A stretch of DNA of 64,000 nucleotides, from NCBI GenBank assembly GCA_024362935.1, contig JANCRA010000019.1, positions 3,778,501 to 3,842,500 of the forward strand, given 5' to 3'. The notes below the pieces were generated by a model. That model saw only the letters and a program-made list of their open reading frames with translations, was not told the origin of the DNA and searched no databases. The translations under genes were made by a program, and so were the position numbers. Shown here one piece after another: positions 35,901 to 47,900 of this stretch (position 1 is the first letter of the stretch; every line of letters starts with the position of its first letter). Source of the DNA: Setophaga petechia (lineage: Eukaryota; Chordata; Aves; Passeriformes; Parulidae).

Positions 35901-38900
35901 CTATGAAAAATTTCTGAGATACTGATATTGAGACATCCTCATAGTCTTGCCTTTGTTTTAGTAGAACTTTATAAGGCATTTAAGTCAACTTCTGCATGTC
36001 CACAAACTGTTCTATGTATAGCTATATGTGGAACAGAAGGAAATTACAAGGTTAAAACCTCAGGCTTGGTTCATATGACAACCATGTGCTACCAAAATGT
36101 AGGTTGGTTTGAACTTTAGCATGTCTTGGAGAAGCTGCTGGGCTTTGTAGTTCAAACAGTAGGACAGAGAGAAAGAACATCTGTCTGGAGTTTTTGGAGA
36201 ATTGTTTGTTTGTAGTACAAACTGTACCATGTCCATTAAAACCAGAAATCCCTAGTTGGCTGAGTATAGTGTTAGTCCCAGGACAGTGTCATTCATCATG
36301 GGATGTACCCATGGGATGTAAGGAGGTACTTCTGTGGAACCATAGCTATAAAAGCTTATATACGCCCTATGTGTTGCTACTTCAAAGGCTGGGTCTCACT
36401 GGGTTTTGTTTTCATTTTTTAAGAGCACTTGCAAATTGCCCCTTTCTTTAAGGAGCAAAACAATGGCAGAGGTTTCTTTGTTGGTGCAGTTAGTAGATTT
36501 TTATCAAATAAATGTGTATATGTAATTTTTATATTTAAAAACAGCAGTGATGTAATATTGGATGTTAATATCTACCTTTTAGGTAATTCCTGTGGAAAAA
36601 CTGGTCAAAGGGCGCTTCCAAGACAACTTAGATTTCATTCAATGGTTTAAGAAGTTCTTTGATGCTAACTATGATGGGAAGGAATATGATCCTGTGGAAG
36701 CTCGACAAGGCCAAGATGCTCTTCCTCCACCAGATCCTGGTGAACAGATCTTTAACCTGCCCAAAAAATCTCACCATGCAAACTCTCCAACTGCAGGTAT
36801 TTTACCTCTTAAAGAATTCCATTTCTGTCTCTGAAGACAATTTTAAACTGTAATCCACTCTACTTAAATACTAGTTTAAAATTATTTCCTTGGGTGGTTG
36901 TGCCATTCTTTTTTGCTTATCATGGGCTTAGCATCTTGAGACAGCAGAAAGTTAACATCTTGTGTGCTCTAGTTTGGCCCAGCCCTACTGAACTCCCTCC
37001 ATGTAAATGACATGGACTCTGGTAATATCTGGTGGTGGAGACGAAGGCTTTTAACAATCCTAATGCTGAATGTGGTATGTGCAAGTGTATTCAAGAACAT
37101 TAAATGGAGTGTGTTCCTCTTTCACACCTCCACCTTTATAGGAAAATGCTTGCACAGGCTGATTTATTTTTTAATTTTTATGATGACTAAAATGTTTACA
37201 AATCATAAGGGCTGGCCAGAAGAACAAAAATTAAGTTATTTTTGGATTTATGTGTGTTTATTGTTTGGGTATGCTAGTCCTCCTAACTGAAAAACATACA
37301 GCTTTTGCTCTTTCACAAAGATACCTCAGTCTTCTAATTTTTTATTTTGCGCTTGTGTTGGGTTTTGCTAGGATAGAGATGACTCTTCACAGGAGATTGG
37401 TGCTAAATTTTGAATTTAAAACCAAAACAGTGTTGATAAGTCATGGATGTTTTAATTATTGCTAATCAATGCTTACAGAGTCCAGCCTTTCTCACACTGC
37501 CTTGCCAACAAGCAGGCTGAGGGTGCCCAAGAAATTTGGAGGGGACACAGCCAGGACAACTGACCCCAATAGACTGCACAGATAATCCATTCCACATGGC
37601 ATTGTGCTTAGCCAGAAAAGCTGGAGGAATAAGGAGAAGAGTGGGGAAGATGTTGAGAGTTAGAGCATTTGTCTTGCCAAATTACCATTATGGGTGATGG
37701 TCTGGCTTTCCTGGAGGTAGGTTAATTCCTGCCTGCCCATGGGAAGTGGTGAATGAATTGTTTGCATGGCTTTTGTTTTACCTAATAAGCTGTCTTTATC
37801 TCAACCCATGAATTTTCTCACATTTCCCCTTCTGAGTTTCTCCCCCATCTCACTGCAGGGGACAGTGAGCCATCAGCTATGCGGGCTCAGCTGCCTACTG
37901 TGGTTAAACCACAGCAGTGTTTCTGGAGCAGGCCAAAGGAGTAAACCTGATCTTTGGTGTTTATGTAATGTGGCTATGACTAGTCACTAAGCAGATGCTG
38001 GTTTTGTTAACTGAGAATTAAGTGAAGAGGAGAGCAGCTAATATTTAAGAAATAGTCCCTAAAAAATTATTACTGGACTTAGGTTTGTGCATATGGAAAT
38101 ACACACGCACACACACCTAATTCCTTCATTAGTTTGTCCTGGGCTTATGCTAACCCATTCCTCAAATAAGGGTTAATATTTAGTTGATTTTAAGCCTGCG
38201 ACCTGTCCTTACATGGGCTTGGATATGCAGCAGTACTCACAAAAGCAGGGGCAGGTGTGAAGCATGAAGCACCCTCACTTTTAGGCTGCCTTGCGCTCTG
38301 GAATCCTACCCAGATTTCAGTGTTCTGCTCTGATCACTTCTGACGTCAGAGTGGGGCATACTTGGCCAGCTGCCTTCAGCTCATTAGTGCTTCCTGGAAA
38401 TAGGGCACCTAATAGCAGGCAGTGCTACTCTGGGCTTCTAAAGCTTGTTTACATCTTTATTTTGCACCATCTTATGCCTGAACTTCTGAATTTCAGAGTC
38501 TGGCACGTTCCAATTTCCGATGTCATGTCTTGTACTCCCTTTGGAAACAGAAAACCCAAGTGCTAATGTCAAGATGTTGTCCAATTCAGAAATTGGAAAA
38601 GACATTTCTATTAAACACAGACTACTGTGCTTGTTAATTCTTCCTACAGATGGTCTGTTCTTCTCAAAGTCACAAATATGTCATCCGAATTAAAGCTGTG
38701 CAGGTGACAATCCTACAGAAATTGAATAGCTACTGGAGTGGAACCAGCCAGCTGATGTGGAGGATAATGCAGTAACGTCATGTTATGTTGTTGGTTTTAT
38801 GAAGAGCATGTCCTGTGCCTTCCAAGCCTTTGTATGGAATTGTACAACTGAGATAGTGTGATGAGTCTTGATAAGATCCTGTGGCTGTGAGAGTTAGCTT

Positions 38901-41900
38901 TTTCATGGAAAACATCCTTCATTATTAACCTAAATATTGTCCAGAATTATGACATGCTGGACACTAGTTTAATTTCTGAGCTGAGGATGGTGGGGTATGG
39001 ATATTACATGATGCTGGATGAAATGAGAGTTACAGCTTTTCTTGCTGCTTGCATTTCAGAACAGAACTAATTCAGTTAGGTGTCACTCATTCCATGGGCT
39101 TACTGAATTCTGGGGGAGCACATTTTTGTGGCACTGATGTACAGTGCCTTTGTGCATCGCCCATCACAGAACCTGCACATTGGAAGGAATGGGAGCCTTT
39201 ACTGATGCTCTGGGAGGAGTTCTGTATGCATCTGCAAACCTGTGTGTGCCTCATCTCCTGCTGTTTTGGAGTACATTGGGATGATGCAGGAGCAAGTTCT
39301 GGGCAGCTGGGAAATTACCTTGAAAGATGTGCTTCTGTACCTCTGTCTTCCACACTTTGCTGGAAGGGAAGGAGTATTCATTACAGCTGCTATAGGAACC
39401 ACGATATAAACCCCAGTTGGCCTTCTGGGCTGCAAGTGCACATTGCTGGCTCATGCTAAGCTTCTCATCAACCAACACCCCCAAGTTCTTCTCAGGGCTG
39501 CTCTCAATCCATTCTCCACCCAGCCTGTATTTATGGGATTTTTGCGATTGCCCTGACCCAGGTGCAGGACTTTGCACTTGGCTGTGTTGAACTTGATGAG
39601 GTTTGCACAGACCCACCTCTCAGGCCAGTCAAAGTCCCTCTGGATGGCATCCCTTCCCTCCAGCACCACACCACACAGCTTGGTGCCATTATTAATTTGT
39701 GTGATTTGCTCTACCTTAACAATGGAACTTTGAAGTTTTAGTACTGCCTTGTCAGTTCATTAACAAAACAAAAGGAAGCACTTATGAGAAAAAAATAAAG
39801 AACCCAGAAGATCTTTCAGCATAATCCAAAAGTTTTTAAACACCATGCAGTAGACATACCTGAATGTACACATCTATTGTTTGGTGTCAGGAGCAAGCAG
39901 ATATATGGGTACTCATTCATATTTGGGGTTCAGCAAGCTTTAAAATACGCCTAGTCGAAATTGATTAGATGTATGTATTTCTAAAAGAATAATTTACTTT
40001 AGCTACTGGCAGTTTCATATGCATTTCAGGTGATTCCTTTTGCTCCGTGGAGTAACTCTTTGACAGAGTTCTGGGCTTGAGTGATTTAGGACATGATTAT
40101 TGACTAATCATACCTGCTCCAAAAACTTATCCAGGAAGGTACTGGCATGAATTGAAATTATTTTTGATATTTTAATCAGACTCTAAAACTTGATGGGATG
40201 CCTGGTATCAGGTAGCTGCTTCCTGTACCTGTAAATGGATATTAACCTGTATCTCTATAAATGCAGAGTGAGGTCTTTATTTAATTTGAAAAATAAACAC
40301 TTTTAGAACAACCCAAAAGTCGATAAGTGCAAAAATGCACTGGTTTTTGTGTTAATTGGCAGGCAGACCAGCAGCCATAGCCCTTCCCATTCCGAAGATG
40401 ATCCTACTGGGGAGTCAGTGCAGGTCAAGGATAATGCAGCTCGGAAATGGAAGCATAAATAGGTCCCTACAACTAATCTGCTGTGCCACCCTCGCTCTGC
40501 CTTGTCCCCTCCTTCAGGGACAGAGCCGATTTGTGGCTGAGCTGGCGGTGGTGCCGTGGGTGGATGGCTTTGGTAACGTGCCACAGGGTGCTTCTAGAAA
40601 CAGCAGGAGCAGCAAGGTTTCACCAGGTGACTGCAGCTCCCAGGTGGGGAAATGAGGGTCTTTTCCTCCTTCAAGGAGCAGCACAGAGCACTGCTGTAGG
40701 TTTTTGGCAGCAGCAGCACAGCTGCTTTTAGAGCTGATGCCATCTGCCAGCCCTGAGCCGACTTTCGATCTCCTACAGCCTCCGCTCTTCTCTAATGCAG
40801 TGGTAAACAGCCTACAGATGTAGAGTCAAAATTGTGGTGCAGGATTAAAATATTAGGGCACTGTTGTTTGTGCCAGTTCTAATGCTCCCTGTGGGAAATA
40901 GCGGAAAAGGCTTCATCTGATCAAAATTGAAAATAGTGATCAGGTTGTCAGGATTTTAGCTTAGTGTCTTATGTAAGTATTCCGGTATGTCACAGCAAAT
41001 CTCCATGGAGCACTCTCTAGTGTATGGGTGGGAGGTGTCAAAAATACACGGGTATAAGACAGCTTAATAAAATTAATTATTTACATGCAAGCTAAAAATG
41101 TGAGAGGTTCTTAGATCTGAAGGCTGTTAGTTTTTGGGTTTTTTTTAGTTTGAAATATTCAGTGAGAGCAGGATGACTAAAGCAGAGCTGGAAAATACTG
41201 GAGGATCACATGAGGGCTAAAAATACTCACGCTATGACAGGGAAAATAACCAGGGCAGAATGAACTGTTTGTGCATGAATGCATTATATATAATGTGCCA
41301 TCGAAAAGCCAATTGCACAAGAGGAATACTGATTTTCTGTAGGGAAACAGTATATCCTGCTGTGACAGATGTGCTGTAAATTAATTTTGAGGGATAAAAA
41401 TACTCAGCCAGTCCGGTCTTTATTTTAGCAGCTAGTGATACAATTAGAACTCTTGTGAGACTGGAGAACTCCTAATGCTTTTCTTTTTTTTTTTTTGCTT
41501 TCCACCAAGACTTGCTGCCTTTTTCCCCAGTGGCAGGCAGTAGGTGTTGGCAATGGCAATCTGTGCTCACTGTGGTGCAGTGCTGCAGGACAATGTGGCA
41601 GAGCTAGAGATGGAAAGAGCTGCAGGGTGACAAACTGAGAGTGTTTCCATCCCTAGTTCATACAAGGCCAAGGAATTGTACTGACCGAGGGGAACAGCAT
41701 GTGCGGTGACAGCGCCGGCCTGGGAGGTAAAGTGGCTCAGCTGTAACACAGACACATCTCCCCTGCCAGCATGAGAAGCATTTAATTTTTAAATCCACTG
41801 AGCTCGAGAATTTAGACCAGGAGACAGCACACTTGCAGTGCATGAGCCAGGGCCTTTTTTCAAGAGAGATGATTGTGTTTGGAAAAGCAGCGGTGAAAAT

Positions 41901-44900
41901 GACTATGTTAATTTTCAGTGTACCATGGGTGTGGTCTGAGTGTCTGTGTTGCACAAATGTTGCACATTCTTTCTTTTTCCAACATGCGTTTCTTTGCAGA
42001 TTTTTTTTCAGATTTTCCTTTTGAGACTACTTTTTCCTTAGAGCTAAGCAGACAGTGAAGTTTTAGAAAACACAGGTTTTTAAGAGCACTTGAGATTTTA
42101 AGTTGTGTTCTTCTTTTAAGCCTGTGGAATGGTTCCATCCATTGAAGATAAATGTTTGCATACTTAAAGATATTTCTAGAGCAAATAGAGGTTTCAGCTG
42201 AGAAGAAACTGAATTCAATTGTTGATTATTTTAAGTAATAAATATTGGTCATTTTAAATCTAGAGTAAAGTCTTCATTTTTGATGCAGGAAAGGCTTTGG
42301 TTAGTTCCCTTCTATCAAAGCTTGTATTAAAGACAAATTAAGGCAGTCAGGCCATGAGTAAAACCTTTTCATTTGACAAGTGGCCTCCATTGGATTCTCT
42401 TACTTGGATAGCTCTCTTGAAATTGTGAAAGTTTCAAGTACTCATACACACTTCTCTTTGCCAGCTGTGTGGCAAAAAGGATGAATGCAGAGCTCACCAG
42501 GCTATACTGGACCAGCAGCAGTGAAAGTTTGAGGAGCTGAGAGGACAGAAGGGTCCTGCCAGCCAGGGCAAGGCAGTGCCACAAAATAATTAGGACAGCT
42601 GCACTGCAGCATGTTGGAATTCGGAGTTAAGTCAGATTTCGTCTGAGGTCATTAAATTCCCATTAAGTATCATTTGTCATTGCTTATTTCATTAAGTGTC
42701 CCTAAATTGAGCATTTGCTTGTGTCCTGGTGTAGCTACAGTAATAAGGGTGCGTGAATATTAATTAATCTGCTGTTCTCACTCTCTTGGCTTAAGTTGGT
42801 GGAGAGTAATTTCTTCAGCTTGTGAAGAAATTACTGTGGCCTCTTGTTGGGTTTGGTTTTTCTCCTGTGGTATGAGTCAGGAATATTCATTTTATGAAGT
42901 CCTTTAATTTGACTAAAATAGACTGTGAGTGATTCCCAAATTCCACTGAAGCAGTGGTTGTGTGGGCTCAGCCAAGTCTTGTGCTTGCTCAGGGCTTCCA
43001 TTGCTCTCCACACTCTCCTTATGCACGTCCACACTGCATTCATGCACGTGTTTCCTTGAAATTTTGCATAAATATTTAACAGCATACTAATTACTCATAT
43101 AGCTTCAAGGAAGAGTTCTCTCTAAACGTTAAGTAGGTCTCTTGTTACAAGACTGTGCCTGTGATGTAAAGAGAACTGGAATTTGCAGCACAGCTTTTTT
43201 GTACCCAAAGCTGCACGGTGCCAACATCCACTGTTTTATGTTGCAGAAGTTTGCATTTGTTTGTAGAACTTAGGTATTTAGCAAAAAGAATAGTGAAGCT
43301 GAAACTGCGTGGGATACATTTAATTATAGGGTTTTTTTACAAAAAAATTAGTAATTGTTTCTGGAGTACCACAGATGGAAACCTCGAATGCCTTTCAAAA
43401 CTGGCTCATCTTAATTCAATAAAAGAACAGAATAATTTGTCTTTCAATTGTGAATTTACTTTTCTCATCTCTGCTAGTGTTATGTGGGCAGGTACAAAAA
43501 GTTATCTGGGTGCTAATTAAAACAGCTGCAATACTGTTTACAAAAAAATTCTAACTGGGACCCTGCACTGACCTAAAATCAGAGCATGCTGTCACAGAAG
43601 TTCTCACAGAACAATGGAGGTGGGAAGACACCTCTGAGATCATCCTGTCAAACTGTTCTGCTAAAAGCAGGGTCACCTTGAGCTGGTTACCCAGGACCAT
43701 ATCCAGTCACATTTTGAGTATCTCTGAGGTTGGAAACCCCTCAACCTCTCTGGACAGTTTGTTCCAGTATTTGATAACCCCCTCAGAGTGAATAAGTTTT
43801 TTCTTGTGTTTAAATGGAATTTCTTGGGTTTCATTTTGTGCCCATTGCCTCTCATCCTTTGGGGACCACTGAAAGGAGCCTGTTGCCTTCCTTCTTTGAA
43901 CCTTCTCATGAGGTGTAGATAAGATCCCGCTGAAGCCTCTTTTCTCCAGGCTGAACAGACAGAGCTGTCTGACCTGGCTTGTGTGTGAGGTGCTCCATCC
44001 CTTAGTCTTTGTGGCCCCTTGTTGGACCCTCTCCAGTTCATCCATGTCTGTCCCATCCTGGGGAGCCCTGAACTGAGCTGAGCATTCCTCATGGGTGCCG
44101 ACTAGAGGGGGAGCATCACCTCCCTCAGCCTGCTGATGATGTTCTTCCCAGTGCAGCCCAGCACTGCCTTCCTTGCTGGAAGGGTGCTCTGCTGGCTCAT
44201 GCTCAGCTCAGTGCCCACCAGGACCCCCAAACCCTTTTCTGCCTCAGTGCTTTCCAGTCTTTCGGCTGCCAGCATGTTTTGGGGCATGGGGATGTTCCTT
44301 TCCAGGGAAAGGCCCTGCATGTCTTTGTGAACATCAACAGTAAGCTTGAAGGGGAATTAATAATGACAAACAATTATGTTGCAGATTACAGTGCAATTCT
44401 CTCACTGATCAGGAAAAAGAGGTGATTATAGGATACTTTTCACCTAAAATACCTGTATAAAGTTTTGTGCTTTCTCAGAATGTGTAAATGGGTCATATAT
44501 AAATATCTTCATGGAAGAAATTATGTTGGAAAGAATTTAATAATAATAAACTGTTATGTAGTCTCTCTGAGCAGTACATTAGGAGTTATTCCATTATTGC
44601 ACTAATTGACTGCAAAACCATTGCTCAACACCAAGTCATTATGTGTATCAAGATCTTTTGTCTCTGTTTAGATATCTGGCTGTTTCAAGTACTTTGCATT
44701 ACTCTACTGACCAGCATCCTTTAATTATTTTATGAAATTAGGCTTCTGCTAGAATGGAAGCTTACTTCTGGGCTGATTATAAAACTGATGCCTTAGAATA
44801 AATGTGCAGTAAAGCTTTTTTTTTTTCTTCCAGGAAATTTTAGATTAGAAATCCCTAAGCATTCTCTGTTGCAATTAAGCTTTATCCAGCTCTTGCTGAT

Positions 44901-47900
44901 ACCTCCTAGTTACTAGTTAGCTGATTTTTATCTGTGTTACTGAAATTGGAATATTGTGGTCATTTAAGAGCTGATCCTGAGCAGTGGAGCAAAAGTTGAT
45001 TTCTTTTGATTTGTCTAGACTTCAACAAATAAAAAAGTAAGCTATATAAAGCTTCGTGGCACTTTGCTGTAGAAACCCAAAGGGCTTTGTTGTTTTCAAA
45101 GGAGGGCAGAATACAATGCCAATGTCAGTGCTGCAGGCACTGGGGATGAGGCTTGCTCAGCACACTCTGGGAGGGCACCTCAGCTGCAAATTAGAGAGAA
45201 TATCTGGGGATCAAATGTTTGTGCCTGTTCTTTCCTTAGCTCTCTCTGTGCCAACGTTAAAGCATTTACTTTTCAGTTGATACCCTGAACCTGCATCTTG
45301 TAGTTGTCAAATACAATAAGAAGTAAATGTTGCTGCTTTGGTCATTAAATAACTTGAGACCCAGCTAGAATGCTAGAGTCAAAGTGATTTTATTTCATGT
45401 GTGCATTCTTATTGTATATTTTGACACTAGTTTACTTCTGTTCATCTGCTAATCCAAATGAAAATTATTTTCCTGGCTTTAAGAACATTTTAGCAATCCT
45501 GCTCTAAACCAGCTGATTTTTACTTAGTTATAATATGGGCTGAACCTTGAAAGAATTGAAGGCAGAATGGTAAAGTTTTGGCAATTTCATAAAGAAAAAT
45601 AGCAGCAAAAGATCTTGGCATTATTAATGATTTTCAACAAATTATTTATTCTTTGCTGATCTAAGTATGATGTGAAAAAAGTCTCATTTCAGGCATATAC
45701 ACAACACTGAATTTTTCCTACTTTATCAAGCCTGTGTACTATATCTGAAATCTGCCAGAGAAGAGTTTGTGTATGCAACAACCATGGAAGCTATTGGAGT
45801 CACCAGTTTCTAAAAGAAAAAAACCAAAACAAAAAACACCTAACAAAAGGGAAAGAACCCACAACAAAACCACAAAAAACCCCCACTAGTATGCTTTTCT
45901 CCCCCCTTATCTGTCTTATATTAAAGAGCATAGAAAAGAAGGATGGCTGTCTTGCACAGAAATGTTTACACATGCTAACTGAATTATCAAGTTGTTTGTT
46001 TGTGTTCTGTTGGCTTTAGGTGACCCAGTTAATACAGAGTTATCCATAGGGGTGGGAGGAGATTCTTGCTTCAGAGGGAGGCCTGTGACTAAATCAGGAA
46101 AGCTTAAGCCATATAAATAACCCATTGCTGCTCTCCTTCCCCATCACTTGCCAGCTCCTCCAATGAACCACTGTCACTGTTCTAGGTCAGAGAGACTCTG
46201 TGAGCTCCACAGTCTGGGCATATGGACAGCCCCACAGGCTGTCTCTTCCTCTCCCAGCCTCCTTGTAGTTTCTTCCTAGTAATAGGTTTTTTTAATACAT
46301 TGGTTTTACGAAGAATTGCTTTATTAAAGCATTGTCTGACACTGGGGATACATTGTGGAAATGACAGCTTAGAACAATTTGTGGTGGGCCATAAATCAAG
46401 TAATCCTATGGGAGGAGCAGCTGGTGAGGTGTGGGGTAGAAGGTGGCTGCTGAGAAAACCTGGGCAAAATCCCTCTGGAAGTGGTGAGCAGCAAGCTCAG
46501 AGCTCAGCTGGGAGCTGGGTGCCTGATGGATCAGGGCTGTCTCCTGTGTGGCTCAGGCTTCAGAACTGGCAGCATTTGATGGTGGTGGATGGCATGGAGC
46601 CTGTCAGCACGTTTGGACAGCTGTGTTTTGCTCGCTGTAGGAATCAGTGATGAACATGGGTGCTGCTGAGCGGGACTTCTGATTCACATGCCTGCCTGCT
46701 TAATAAATCAGAGAGGCCAAAGGGAGGCTGGGTTTCTGTTTTGTCTTCTTAACCAAACCAGTATCACATGTCCCTCCAGTGCATCTCAAATTTATTCCTT
46801 GTTGGGGGGGAACAAGGAAAAGGCTGAGGCAGAGTACAGTGCCTGTGGGAACTGAGGCAGGGGGAGAGCTGTGAGCCAGGCACTTGTGTTTGGGCTGAGT
46901 GACTGTAAGGAACACCCAGCATCAAGAAATGAAAGGTGGAGAGGCAGGGCAAGGCGTGAGGAGCTGCCTGGGAGGTTCCTGTGAAGGCACTGCAAACCCT
47001 TTCACACAACTGTTGCTCTGCTTGCGCATTTATGTGCCAAGTCATTGTGGAAAAAGTCATGCACTCATTACTGAGTATGCACTCATTATTTGCAATTTTT
47101 GCTGGTGAAGATGTTGCTCCATATTCTGGCAGCTTCGCAGCACAAGTAATTAAAAAGAAATAGGAAAACCTAAGGATATCAAAATACATCTTCTGGTCAC
47201 TGTGGCCAGCTGTGAGTTCACCAATGGGTTTAATTCTGCTCTGAGTTTCAATGCCCTTGTCTCAGGGTTGTCGGGATCTTTAGCTTGTCAGAGTGACCCC
47301 GAGAAAAGTTCAAAAGTCTCTTTTCCCAGCCTAGTGCTTAAAGAAGGAGTCAGGGCTCTTCCTTTCTTGGTCTCAAGGTTGTTTATTTTATCTTATCTAC
47401 AAAAAATTTTCTCCTGCCCTGCCGAGGTCAGCTCACTAAGACAGTCCGAGGCATTCTGCCTGCCCACAGGGCAGTGTTCTGTCTTTATACTAAAAACTAC
47501 GTAAACAATGTTTACAATTACTTCCCGATACCTATCACATATGTTAGACAGTGAGCTTCTACTCTAAACCAATCTGTAAGTGCCAACATCACAGCAGAAG
47601 ATGGAGGCCAAGAAGAAGAAGGAGAAAGCCTGGACACATCCAGTTCCCTCCATCTTGCCTCCTGAACCCCCATACCAAAAACCCCAAAATCTACTTTTCC
47701 ACCCTGTGATAACTTCACTATTATTTTACTAAAGCTGTTGTGGCTTGCTGATCTTCATACCAGGTTGGTAATTTGCTCCACGGGTCATCATCAAAACCAC
47801 AGGCATTTTGGGCTCTGTGCCAGGGTCTCTGAAACCCCTGGCAGGGGTCTTGGCTGCTCAGGACAGCCAGAGAGATGTCCTGGGTCCTGATACAGGGTGG

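Noticed and set aside
43673..44092. Minus-strand 139-codon frame
   Set aside because: It is entirely inside an antisense CR1 and is a relic of that element.
46222..46650. Open stretch of 142 codons in intron 4
   Set aside because: No family resemblance, and it lies in ordinary intronic sequence.
47258..47894. Full-length endogenous retrovirus
   Set aside because: No gag, pol or env sequence is next to either LTR and the two LTRs in the window are unrelated and in opposite orientation, so each is a solo LTR.
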